Origin: Acinetobacter sp. N54.MGS-139
Lineage (GTDB): Bacteria > Pseudomonadota > Gammaproteobacteria > Burkholderiales > Burkholderiaceae_F
Direction: 5' to 3'
NCBI GenBank assembly: GCA_000980495.1
Contig: LARN01000005.1
Coordinates: 1-61,046, forward strand
DNA: 61,046 bases
Positions 17,245 to 24,895 of this stretch are shown piece after piece. Made by a program: the position numbers and the translations under genes. Position 1 is the stretch's first letter. Each line of letters begins with the position of its first letter. Under the pieces are notes generated by a model. That model worked only from the letters and a program-made list of their open reading frames with translations. It was not told where the DNA came from and did not search any database.

Positions 17245-18762
17245 ATGACATTCACCCGCAGAACCTTCATGGAAACCACTTGCGCTCTGAGCGCCGGACT
17301 TGTTTTCGGAAGTGTTGCCCATGCCTCAACCAAAGTTCCTGAAAAATGGGACGAAACCTGCAGTCTTCTCGTTATCGGTACAGGCTTTGCCGGCCTGGGC
17401 GCTGCCCTTGAAAGCCACTATCTCGGTATGAAAGACATTCTTGTTGTTGACAAGATGCCTTCCGCCGGCGGCAACTCCATCATCAACGGGGGTGCCATCG
17501 CAGCTGCCGGAACAGATATGCAGGAAAAAGCCGGTATCAAAGACAATGCCGATCTTCTCTACTCCGACATTCTGAAAGCCGGCGGCGGTCTCGCTCATAA
17601 AGAGCTCGCCAGAAGAATTGCAGACGAATCCGTCTCCAACTACAAGTGGCTTCGTGACGAAGTCGGTGTCAAGTTCAAAGCCGTCACTTATCACGGCGGT
17701 CACTCTGTTCCCCGCAGCCACGCTGTGATGGAAAACACCGGCGCCGGTTTCATCAATCCGATGCTCGCAAAATGCAAGGAATTCGGCATCAAAATTCAGC
17801 TGAGAACGATTGTGGATGACCTGATCGTCAACGATAAGGGCTGCGTCGTCGGTGTTAAAGCCCGCGTCAACCATCGCTTCAATCGTCCCGAAAGTGGAAA
17901 AGTTGTCTACATTCGCGCAACCAAAGGTGTGCTGATTGCTTCCGGCGGCTTCAGCCAGAACGTCAAGATGCGCACCAGTCATGATCCGCGCTTAACCGAT
18001 GCTTTCGGATCCACCAACCATCCCGGTGCAACCGGCGAAATGATTCAGGAAGCTCAGGCTTTAGGCGCCAATACCATCCACATGGACTGGATCCAGCTGG
18101 GCCCCTGGACTTCTCCCGACGAAAACGGCTTCGGTCTGGCCCCACTTGCCGTGGAATCTATGGTCGGCTACGGCCCCATGATTAACCCGACAACCAGCAA
18201 GCGCTTCATTAAAGAAACCGGCAACCGTAAAGTTCGCGCTGATGCCATTGTTGCCCTTGGTAAACCGGCGATCATCTACACCTGCGAAGCCAACATGATG
18301 AACAAAGTCGTCGGCAAAAACATGAAGCCCGAACAGTTTGAAACCGCACTCAAGAACGGCGTTATTCGTAAATTCGACGACCTCAAATCTTTGGCGGACT
18401 TCTACAAGCTGGACTATGCCACCCTTGAGAAAGAAAACGAAAAATTCAACGGCTATATGAAAGCCATGAAGGACCCGGAATTCGACTGCATGTTCTTCAA
18501 AGATGCCGTCCTCAACACCAAGGGGCCCTTCTACGCTATTCGTCTGTGGCCGCGCGTTCACCACACCATGGGCGGTCTTGAAATCAACGAAAAAGCCCAG
18601 GTTCTCGACGTCAAGGGCAATCCGATTGCCGGTCTGTACGCAGCAGGCGAAGCGACCGGCGGCGTCCACGGCATGGTGCGCCTCGGTACCGTCGCCGTTG
18701 CCGACTGCATCATCTTTGGACGTATTGCTGCCCGCACAGCTAACGGCTGGGCAGGCTGCTAA
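17245..18762 (+). CDS. Tat-exported periplasmic flavoprotein reductase (flavocytochrome c family, FAD subunit)
   Basis: A 505-residue enzyme of the fumarate/urocanate reductase flavoprotein family. A twin-arginine signal (TRRTFM at residues 4-9, cleavage near AHA) implies export in folded form with FAD. Seen: FAD-binding GTGFAGLGAALES, GGNSIINGG, TNHPGATGEM, VHHTMGGLEI and GLYAAGEATGGVHGMVRLG. Aligned to Shewanella Fcc3 from memory, the acid catalyst Arg402, Glu378, His504 and Arg544 are kept, but His365 reads Gly, Thr377 reads Val and Arg381 reads Val. That argues against fumarate as substrate. No haem motif is present; the cytochrome is encoded next door. Confidence 0.9.
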   Translation: MTFTRRTFMETTCALSAGLVFGSVAHASTKVPEKWDETCSLLVIGTGFAGLGAALESHYLGMKDILVVDKMPSAGGNSIINGGAIAAAGTDMQEKAGIKDNADLLYSDILKAGGGLAHKELARRIADESVSNYKWLRDEVGVKFKAVTYHGGHSVPRSHAVMENTGAGFINPMLAKCKEFGIKIQLRTIVDDLIVNDKGCVVGVKARVNHRFNRPESGKVVYIRATKGVLIASGGFSQNVKMRTSHDPRLTDAFGSTNHPGATGEMIQEAQALGANTIHMDWIQLGPWTSPDENGFGLAPLAVESMVGYGPMINPTTSKRFIKETGNRKVRADAIVALGKPAIIYTCEANMMNKVVGKNMKPEQFETALKNGVIRKFDDLKSLADFYKLDYATLEKENEKFNGYMKAMKDPEFDCMFFKDAVLNTKGPFYAIRLWPRVHHTMGGLEINEKAQVLDVKGNPIAGLYAAGEATGGVHGMVRLGTVAVADCIIFGRIAARTANGWAGC

Positions 18763-18776
18763 TTCTCTTGCTTAGT

Positions 18777-18801
18777 CTGAGGCCTCCTCCGGAGGCTTCA
18801 G
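18777..18801 (+). repeat. Intercistronic hairpin between reductase and cytochrome genes
   Basis: An 11-base-pair stem with one G-U pair (CTGAGGCCTCC/GGAGGCTTCAG) and a TCC loop lies in the 52-base gap. No T run follows, so it is probably an RNA processing or stability element, not a terminator. Confidence 0.6.
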
Positions 18802-18814
18802 ATGGAAAACCGAC

Positions 18815-19171
18815 ATGACCTCATTGAATTCACTGACAAAACTATTCGGAATCGGTCTGCTCGCTGCGATGTTTTCCTGTTCAGCCTTCGCTGCCGATGC
18901 TCCGAAGATGGGTGCCGATAAGCACGTTGCCAAGGGCGTAGCGTGCCAGACCTGCCACGGAACCGACCTCAAGAATCCGAACCTCCCGACAGAAGAAACG
19001 TGTACACAGTGCCACCCGAAAGCGATGCTGATTGAAAAAACAAAAGATCTTCCCGGCGCCAATCCTCACAACGCGCCTCATAACGGAGACTGCATCAACT
19101 GTCATCTGATGCATGAGCCGCCGGAAGACTATTGCGCACAGTGCCATAAATTCAACTTCAAAGTGAAATAG
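18815..19171 (+). CDS. Periplasmic tetrahaem cytochrome c
   Basis: A 118-residue precursor with a Sec signal peptide (about 1-27, ending SAFA). The mature part has four haem c sites: CQTCH, CTQCH, CINCH and CAQCH. Exactly four other histidines remain (DKH, NPH, APH, LMH), enough to give every haem two His ligands. It resembles the N-terminal haem domain of flavocytochrome c3, here as a separate protein. It would deliver electrons to the flavoprotein encoded just upstream. The donor, such as a CymA-type quinol dehydrogenase, is not in the window. Confidence 0.92.
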   Translation: MTSLNSLTKLFGIGLLAAMFSCSAFAADAPKMGADKHVAKGVACQTCHGTDLKNPNLPTEETCTQCHPKAMLIEKTKDLPGANPHNAPHNGDCINCHLMHEPPEDYCAQCHKFNFKVK

Positions 19172-19205
19172 ATCAAACGACACAAAAACAAGGAGGGATA
19201 CCCTT

Positions 19206-20351
19206 ATGAAATCTAAAAAAATCATTGCAGCGATTGCTTGCTGCTTCTGCGGAAGCGTCTACGCTTCTGACGTCTCCGTCTACGGAATGGTGGACGCATA
19301 TGTCCAGCTTTACAACGGCGGAAACGGCACCGTTGTTGACTTAGGCAGCGGCGGTAAAGGCGGTTCACGCATCGGCATCAAAGGAACGGAAGATTTAGGA
19401 GGAGGAACCAGCGTGTTCTTCCGACTGGAAAACGGCTTCTTTGTTGATAACGGCACCAATACCACCGCCGCTCAGCCGGAAGGATGGGCCTTTCAGCGAG
19501 AAGCGGTTCTCGGAATCCGAAACACTGACTGGGGTACGTTTTCTTTCGGCCGTCAGTACACCCTGAACTTCGGCGGAATCGCCCAGTTTGACGCTTTTGC
19601 CTGCAGCTTAGGCAGCACGATTAACAACTTCATGGCTCCGGCGCCTTATCTTCCGAATACTCATATTCCGGGCATCAACGGCGCTTCCGGTGTCGACAAT
19701 CTGACTCGCAGAGACAATTCCTTTGTCTATGAAAGCCCGAGTTTCGGCGGCTTAAAGCTCTCCGCTATGGTTTCTTTAGGAGAACAGAACAAGCTGAACT
19801 CAGAATCCGAAATGTCGAATAAGTACGGCAACAGCTATGCAGCTCAGGCCGTCTATCGCAAGGGTGCTTTCGGCATCGGCTTCACTTACACCTATCAAAA
19901 CCTGGCTGCAGAAGCTCCCAATAATCTCAAAGACCCGAATGCGCACGCTGCGCTGTATAACTTAGGTGCAAGCTACGACTTCGGATTCACCAAGCTCTAC
20001 GGCAACCTTGTCTATAAGAACGGCTCCAAGGCTGCAGTCCGCGATACCAATCCGAACATCATGGTTTACAGCGTATCGGCAAAGACACCGTTGTTCGGCG
20101 GCAATCTGTTAAACGGCTTTGCGTATTTAAAGAACAATACGACTGATTCTGCCAATGCTTGGAACGTCTCGGTTCGCTACGACTATCCGTTAAGTAAGCG
20201 AACCACCGTCTACGCCGGTGCTGCCTATCTCAACAACGAGAAGAACGTGAATTACACGATCAACGGCGGTGGCGGCACTTCATCGGCACCGACCACCAAC
20301 ATGGGTAAAAATCCGTGGACAACATTCGTGGGGATGAACCACACCTTCTAA
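19206..20351 (+). CDS. General porin, trimeric 16-stranded type
   Basis: A 381-residue outer-membrane protein with a Sec signal (MKSKKIIAAIACCFCGSVYA). The mature start SDVSVYGMVDAYVQ and the C-terminal Phe (GMNHTF) are typical of betaproteobacterial porins. Internal features include GSRIGIKGTEDLGGG, FSFGRQYT and alternating aromatic strands. It starts 34 bases after the cytochrome gene behind GGAGG, with no terminator between, so it is probably cotranscribed with the reductase. That suggests a role in letting the electron acceptor into the periplasm. Specificity cannot be read from sequence. Confidence 0.92.
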   Translation: MKSKKIIAAIACCFCGSVYASDVSVYGMVDAYVQLYNGGNGTVVDLGSGGKGGSRIGIKGTEDLGGGTSVFFRLENGFFVDNGTNTTAAQPEGWAFQREAVLGIRNTDWGTFSFGRQYTLNFGGIAQFDAFACSLGSTINNFMAPAPYLPNTHIPGINGASGVDNLTRRDNSFVYESPSFGGLKLSAMVSLGEQNKLNSESEMSNKYGNSYAAQAVYRKGAFGIGFTYTYQNLAAEAPNNLKDPNAHAALYNLGASYDFGFTKLYGNLVYKNGSKAAVRDTNPNIMVYSVSAKTPLFGGNLLNGFAYLKNNTTDSANAWNVSVRYDYPLSKRTTVYAGAAYLNNEKNVNYTINGGGGTSSAPTTNMGKNPWTTFVGMNHTF

Positions 20352-20394
20352 GAAATTTTCTTCTTTTGTGATCTGAGAGTACTTCAAAATCTTG

Positions 20395-20445
20395 ACCTTC
20401 AGGAATGCTGTTTCTCCTTCCGCAGTCCTGAAGGTTTTTCTTATT
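20395..20445. terminator. Terminator between porin and malic enzyme genes
   Basis: The ten-base stem ACCTTCAGGA/TCCTGAAGGT encloses a loop with a further CTG/CAG pair and is followed by TTTTTCTTATTT on the plus strand. It lies between convergent genes. Confidence 0.8.
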
Positions 20446-20448
20446 TAG

Positions 20449-22074
20449 TCAGATCTGATCGTAGACAGGCTTATACATCGCCGCCTGAATCGCTTCGGAT
20501 AAATCGACCGGATTCGACACTCCGGCAACACCTGTCGTGAAACATTGCTCGGCTACAGCAGCCGCAATGGACTGAGAAACTTCGCGAATCTTTATGAGCG
20601 GCGGGAATAAACTCCCGTTTTCCAAGTCCTCTTCCGAGACCATCTTAGAGAGTGCTTCTGCGGCACTTAAAAATACACTTTGCGGAACAACCCGAGGTGA
20701 CGAGACCACTAATCCGAGACCGATTCCGGGGAAAACATACGAGTTGTTGCTCTGGCGAGGAATAAAAGTCTTTCCGTTCAATTCAACCTGCGGGAAAGGA
20801 CTGCCGGAAGCAAAGAGGCATTTGCCTTCTGTGTAGGTATAGGCTTCTCTAGCTGTGCATTCGGAACGAGATGTCGGATTCGATAACGCAAAGATGATGG
20901 GGCGCTCGTTGATTCTTGCCATTGCGCTGAGTACATAGGCATTAAACGATCCTGCCTGAGCCGCACAGCCCACAATTGCCGTAGGTTTCACTTCGCCGAT
21001 GGCGTCCAGGAATGTGCTCTGAGGTTCAAGTTCATGAGCAAACTTCTGCTTCAGCGGCGTCAGCCCCTCTCGATCTTTTGTCACCAGACCGTGAGAGTCG
21101 AAAAGAAAAATCCTATTGATGGCTTCTTCCTGGGTCAGGCCTTCCTTCATCATAGCCTCAACCAGCAAATCAGCAATGCCGCCTGCGGCCTCACCGGCGC
21201 CTAAGAAAAGGAATTTTTCCTCGGCAAGAGAACTTCCCTTAGCCCTTGCCGCTGCATAGAAACCTGCAACGGCAACCGCCGCAGTTCCCTGAATATCGTC
21301 ATTAAAACAAGCAGTCTTACCCTTCCATTGATCCAACAGAGCAAAGGCGTGACGATTAGCAAAGTCTTCGAATTGGATAATCACATGAGGCCAGCGTGCT
21401 TTAGCGGCTTCTATGAACTCTCGGACAAAAGCGTAGTATTCCTCGCCGTCAACCCTCGGCTGCTGCAGACCGAGATAAAGAGGATCATGCAGCAAACCCT
21501 GATTATTAGTGCCGACATCCAAGAGTACGGGCAGAGCGCGCGCTGGATTGAGCCCTGCGCAAGCCGTGTAAAGAGAAAGTTTTCCGATCGGAATGCCCAT
21601 TCCGCCGGCGCCGAGGTCGCCTAATCCGAGGATACGTTCGCCGTCTGTCACGACGATCATGTCGACATCGTCATAGGGCCAATTATTGATCACGTCCCGA
21701 ATCGAACCTTTATCTTCAATTGTGACGTAAAGGCCCTCCGGTTCACTGTAAATTCGATCGAATTCCTGACAGGCTTTGCCGACCGTCGGCGTATAGACGA
21801 TAGGCATCAGCTCCTCAATATTATTTTCGAGGAGGTAATAAAAGAGGGTTGCGTTTCTGTGTCGGAGCAGCGAAAGGATTTCGTATTTCTGGAGCGGCTC
21901 TTCAGCCTGACGAATTCTTTCTAAAGCCCGCTTGGCCTGATGCTCCAGCGTCGTCACTCTCGGAGGAAGCAGTCCGCGCAGTTTCCGTTTTATTCTGGCG
22001 TCCTGACTAAAGGCCGTTCCTTGATTGATGAACGGATCATCCAGGGCTTCCGTTCCCACACTGATATTTTTCAT
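20449..22074 (-). CDS. maeA: NAD-dependent malic enzyme
   Basis: A 541-residue enzyme that converts malate to pyruvate and CO2 with reduction of NAD(P). Characteristic segments are MPIVYTPTVGKACQEF, GERILGLGDLGAGGMGIPIGK, LDVGTNN, the metal-binding FEDFAN and nucleotide-binding FLGAGEAAGGIADLL, followed by IFALSNPTSRSECTAREAY. Length and order match the E. coli MaeA (SfcA) branch. Cofactor preference is inferred from this branch. The enzyme would supply reducing power and pyruvate from C4 acids, which suits an organism that uses organic acids more than sugars. It converges on the porin gene. Confidence 0.94.
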   Translation of the reverse strand: MKNISVGTEALDDPFINQGTAFSQDARIKRKLRGLLPPRVTTLEHQAKRALERIRQAEEPLQKYEILSLLRHRNATLFYYLLENNIEELMPIVYTPTVGKACQEFDRIYSEPEGLYVTIEDKGSIRDVINNWPYDDVDMIVVTDGERILGLGDLGAGGMGIPIGKLSLYTACAGLNPARALPVLLDVGTNNQGLLHDPLYLGLQQPRVDGEEYYAFVREFIEAAKARWPHVIIQFEDFANRHAFALLDQWKGKTACFNDDIQGTAAVAVAGFYAAARAKGSSLAEEKFLFLGAGEAAGGIADLLVEAMMKEGLTQEEAINRIFLFDSHGLVTKDREGLTPLKQKFAHELEPQSTFLDAIGEVKPTAIVGCAAQAGSFNAYVLSAMARINERPIIFALSNPTSRSECTAREAYTYTEGKCLFASGSPFPQVELNGKTFIPRQSNNSYVFPGIGLGLVVSSPRVVPQSVFLSAAEALSKMVSEEDLENGSLFPPLIKIREVSQSIAAAVAEQCFTTGVAGVSNPVDLSEAIQAAMYKPVYDQI

Positions 22075-22152
22075 TTTATTTTTCCGAAAAACAGAAAGTT
22101 CGACAGAACGGAGCGAATAGCCGGTACCAGACGCGTCAGACTCCTGCCGAAA

Positions 22153-22171
22153 GAGAGGGACAAGCCCTCTC
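22153..22171 (-). terminator. Weak hairpin behind clcA
   Basis: The stem GAGAGGG/CCCTCTC with a five-base loop is followed on the minus strand by only a short T stretch. Confidence 0.45.
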
Positions 22172-22206
22172 CCGAACCAGAGTACAGCTTATCAGGTCAA
22201 ACCGCG

Positions 22207-23541
22207 CTACGACAACTTTTCAGGAATAGCGGGCGGCTGGAGGACGTCGACGCCCTGCTGTTGCATTTGCTTGACTTCGGGTATCCGCAGACGCAGGGCC
22301 GTGTAAATCGGCTGGCTCTTCAACGCCTGAGCAGTAAAGAATGCCAATGCCGATCCGATGAGCATGGGAAGTGTTAAATCCCAGCACGCGGTCATTTCAA
22401 GAATCAGCAGAACGCCGGTAATCGGAGCGCAAATCGTCGAAGCAAAGAAGGCACTCATTCCGACGGCGCAGAATGCCATCGGGTTTAAATCAAATCCGAT
22501 GAGATTCAACGTCCATGCAAAAACGTGACCTAAGATCCCGCCCATCAGAAGAAGCGGTGAGAACAGACCGCCGGGAACGCCTGTGGCGTAGCAAAGAGGC
22601 GCAAAAAACCAGCGTATCAATCCGATAACCAGCACCGTTGCAATGGGGAACGTGTAGTTCAGCATCTCAGTGCCGAGCTGATCGCCGCCGCCGGCAAGTC
22701 CCGGTGCAAAGTAAACCAGCAGTGCAACGACGATACCGATGATTCCGGCTTTCACTTCAGGAATGACCTTCTTAAAGTATGCATTCGTGTTCAAAAGAAT
22801 AAGAACCATCTTGTTGTAGAGCGGTCCCATCACACCGATAAAGATTCCGAACAAAATGAAAGCGACGGACTCTTTGACACCCGGAATTATGAAGGTTCGG
22901 TTGATGACGTTGTAGTCCGGCTGCATGCCGAGGATCGTCATCGACACCGTGCATCCGGCAAAAACGCAGATGAGGGTCGGAATCACGAGATTCATACGGA
23001 TATCTTTCGTGACTTCCTCGAATGTGAACATTGCTCCGCCTAAAGGAGATGAGAAGGCTACACCCAAGCCGGTACCTGCGGATGCGATGGTGAGAAAACG
23101 AAGCTCTTCTTTCGAGAACTTCAGAATGCGGGCAATCGTGGCTCCGATGGAGGCCCCCATCTGAACCGTCGGACCTTCGCGGCCCAAAGCCATACCGCTG
23201 CCCAGCGTCAAAATACCGCCGAAGAACTTAACCAATAAGATCTTAAAGCGCGCCGGTTCAACCTCTTCTCTCCAGGCCGCTTCAACATATTGAATTCCGC
23301 TGCCGCCGGCCGTCGGTGCAAAACGAACCAGGAATCGTCCGATGACTGCGCAGGCGACACAAACCGCCAAGACAGCGCCGAAACCTTCCCAAAAACTCAC
23401 GGAATGAGCCCACGTGGTCAGCTGCATCCGCAAATGATCTGCCTTATGCAGGAAGAACTGGAAGTATCCGCCGACCGCCCCGGTGCACAGCCCCGCAAAC
23501 AGGCATATCAAATAAAACCAACATTTACGCGTAAAGGACAC
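22207..23541 (-). CDS. clcA: ClC-type H+/Cl- antiporter
   Basis: A 444-residue inner-membrane protein. The chloride-filter segments are present: GSGIQYVE (first motif, with Gln for the usual Pro), GREGPTVQMG with the gating Glu, and GGLFSPLLLMG. A second Glu pair (FEEVTKDIR), matching the proton-pathway Glu of E. coli ClcA, indicates an antiporter and not a channel. In enteric bacteria such proteins help survive acid shock. The start is GTG at 23541, with GGAGG six bases upstream. An inverted repeat stands 50-70 bases upstream of the start. Confidence 0.93.
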   Translation of the reverse strand: MSFTRKCWFYLICLFAGLCTGAVGGYFQFFLHKADHLRMQLTTWAHSVSFWEGFGAVLAVCVACAVIGRFLVRFAPTAGGSGIQYVEAAWREEVEPARFKILLVKFFGGILTLGSGMALGREGPTVQMGASIGATIARILKFSKEELRFLTIASAGTGLGVAFSSPLGGAMFTFEEVTKDIRMNLVIPTLICVFAGCTVSMTILGMQPDYNVINRTFIIPGVKESVAFILFGIFIGVMGPLYNKMVLILLNTNAYFKKVIPEVKAGIIGIVVALLVYFAPGLAGGGDQLGTEMLNYTFPIATVLVIGLIRWFFAPLCYATGVPGGLFSPLLLMGGILGHVFAWTLNLIGFDLNPMAFCAVGMSAFFASTICAPITGVLLILEMTACWDLTLPMLIGSALAFFTAQALKSQPIYTALRLRIPEVKQMQQQGVDVLQPPAIPEKLS

Positions 23542-23590
23542 GATCCCTCCTTTAGGGATACTCCGCCGAGTTCCGAATTTTTCCTGATGC

Positions 23591-23614
23591 CCTTTAGCTT
23601 AATAAGCTAAAAGG
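23591..23614 (-). promoter_or_regulatory. Inverted repeat upstream of clcA
   Basis: The imperfect dyad TTAGCTT-AAT-AAGCTAA, flanked by CCT/AGG, lies 50-73 bases upstream of the GTG start. It may be an operator; no factor can be named. Confidence 0.3.
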
Positions 23615-23648
23615 CAACAGTTCCTAAGGGATCACGAAATTGGGGAAT

Positions 23649-23671
23649 TAAAAAAGAACCCGAAGGTCCTC
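23649..23671 (-). terminator. Terminator of the tolB-pal-cpoB unit
   Basis: The stem GGACC/GGTTC closes a stable TTCG loop on the minus strand and is followed by six T. Confidence 0.82.
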
Positions 23672-23691
23672 GATCATCAATCTGCGATTGA

Positions 23692-24384
23692 TTACATCTG
23701 CTTTTTAGCAAGTCCTGCCGCGCTGCTCTTCGGATAAAGCTTGATCAGTTTATTGAAAGTAGCTTTGGCTTCCGCGGTTTTCTTGGAATCCATCTGGGCC
23801 ATACCGACCAACAGGTAGGCTTCCGGAACTTTGGCATGTTTGCTGTAGCCGGAAATCAGACGCTGCTCGGTGGCAATCGTCTGCGCAAAGTTGCCTTTCA
23901 TATAGTAGCTGCTGCCGAGCCAGTACAGAGCATCGGGATAAACCTTTGTCCTGCTGTACTTCTGCGTCATGCCTGAGAAGCATTTAATCGCTTGGTTGGC
24001 GTCGCCCTTTTGAAAGACGGACAAGCAGCGATCAAGTTCCTGCTTTGCGGAAATCTCACGATCAGAAGCGGCTGCTGCTGCCTTGGCCTTCGGATCCATT
24101 TCATTCAGACGATTCGAAAGATCGTCATAAATGGTCTCGGCGTTTTGTTTTTCCTTACCGACGGAATTGGTCAGATCCTCAACTTTGCCGCGGAGCGTCT
24201 GAACTTCCTTCGTCAGTTTTTCCAGTCGGTCGTACAGCGACATCTGCACTTCCTGCTGAGACTTCAGCTGATCGCGAAGCTCCAGAATGGCTTTGCGGGC
24301 CTCATCGTCTCCGAAGAGCGCCCATGCCGATGTATTGACGGACAACAGAACGGTGCTAAGGAGCACCAGCGCGATTCTTTTCAT
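23692..24384 (-). CDS. cpoB: Cell division coordinator CpoB (YbgF), Tol-Pal associated
   Basis: A 230-residue periplasmic protein. It has a signal peptide (MKRIALVLLSTVLLSVNTSAWA), an N-terminal coiled coil (about 28-100, AILELRDQLKSQQEVQMSLY and following heptads), and three TPR-like repeats from about 115 (YPDALYWLGSSYYMKGNFAQ, VPEAYLLVGMAQ). CpoB links peptidoglycan synthesis with outer-membrane constriction at the septum through TolA and PBP1B. It follows pal by six bases and closes the unit before a terminator. Long open frames on the opposite strand are shadows. Confidence 0.92.
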   Translation of the reverse strand: MKRIALVLLSTVLLSVNTSAWALFGDDEARKAILELRDQLKSQQEVQMSLYDRLEKLTKEVQTLRGKVEDLTNSVGKEKQNAETIYDDLSNRLNEMDPKAKAAAAASDREISAKQELDRCLSVFQKGDANQAIKCFSGMTQKYSRTKVYPDALYWLGSSYYMKGNFAQTIATEQRLISGYSKHAKVPEAYLLVGMAQMDSKKTAEAKATFNKLIKLYPKSSAAGLAKKQM

Positions 24385-24390
24385 GAGAGA

Positions 24391-24882
24391 TTACTTGTTG
24401 AGCATGTAGTGGATGTCGACTCTGCGGTTTTCGTAGTAAGCCGCTTCGTCATGACCTTCGGCTTTGGGTTTTTCTTTACCGTAGCTAATCGTTTCGATTT
24501 GCTGAGGAGAAACGCCCAGAAGAGTCATACGTTCTTTGACGGCTTCCGCTCTCTTCTGACCAAGGGCCAGGTTGTATTCACGTCCGCCGCGTTCGTCGGT
24601 GTTGCCTTCCAGACGAACGTTCAGGTTCTTGTGAGCAGCCAGGAACTGAGCATGATTTGTCACGACCGGCATTTGGTCGGGAGAAACGGTGTAGCTGTCG
24701 AAATCAAAGTGAACTTCGCGGTTAGCAAGCGGGCCGGTCTTGGAGCTCAGAGCTTCTTCAACGGAAGTTCCGTCAGTGATAGAACCGGCTTTATCCTTAT
24801 CCAGATCTACTGTAGAGCAAGCCGAGAGCGAAAGAGCGACAGCTGCAGCGGCTGCGCAAATAGCAAATCTTGAAGAGATCAT
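24391..24882 (-). CDS. pal: Peptidoglycan-associated lipoprotein Pal
   Basis: A 163-residue lipoprotein. The signal ends in the lipobox LSAC (Cys about residue 22), and the OmpA-like domain (from about 60) contains the peptidoglycan-binding segment LEGNTDERGGREYNLALGQKR. It anchors the outer membrane to peptidoglycan and binds TolB. I chose ATG at 24882, supported by AAGGA upstream and by a proper lipoprotein signal. The frame extends further back into tolB, but that longer start would bury the signal peptide. Confidence 0.95.
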   Translation of the reverse strand: MISSRFAICAAAAAVALSLSACSTVDLDKDKAGSITDGTSVEEALSSKTGPLANREVHFDFDSYTVSPDQMPVVTNHAQFLAAHKNLNVRLEGNTDERGGREYNLALGQKRAEAVKERMTLLGVSPQQIETISYGKEKPKAEGHDEAAYYENRRVDIHYMLNK

Positions 24883-24895
24883 CTTCTTCGTCCTT

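Noticed and set aside
23992..24873. Plus-strand open frame of 293 codons
   Set aside because: It is the reverse complement of conserved pal and cpoB coding sequence; no family features.
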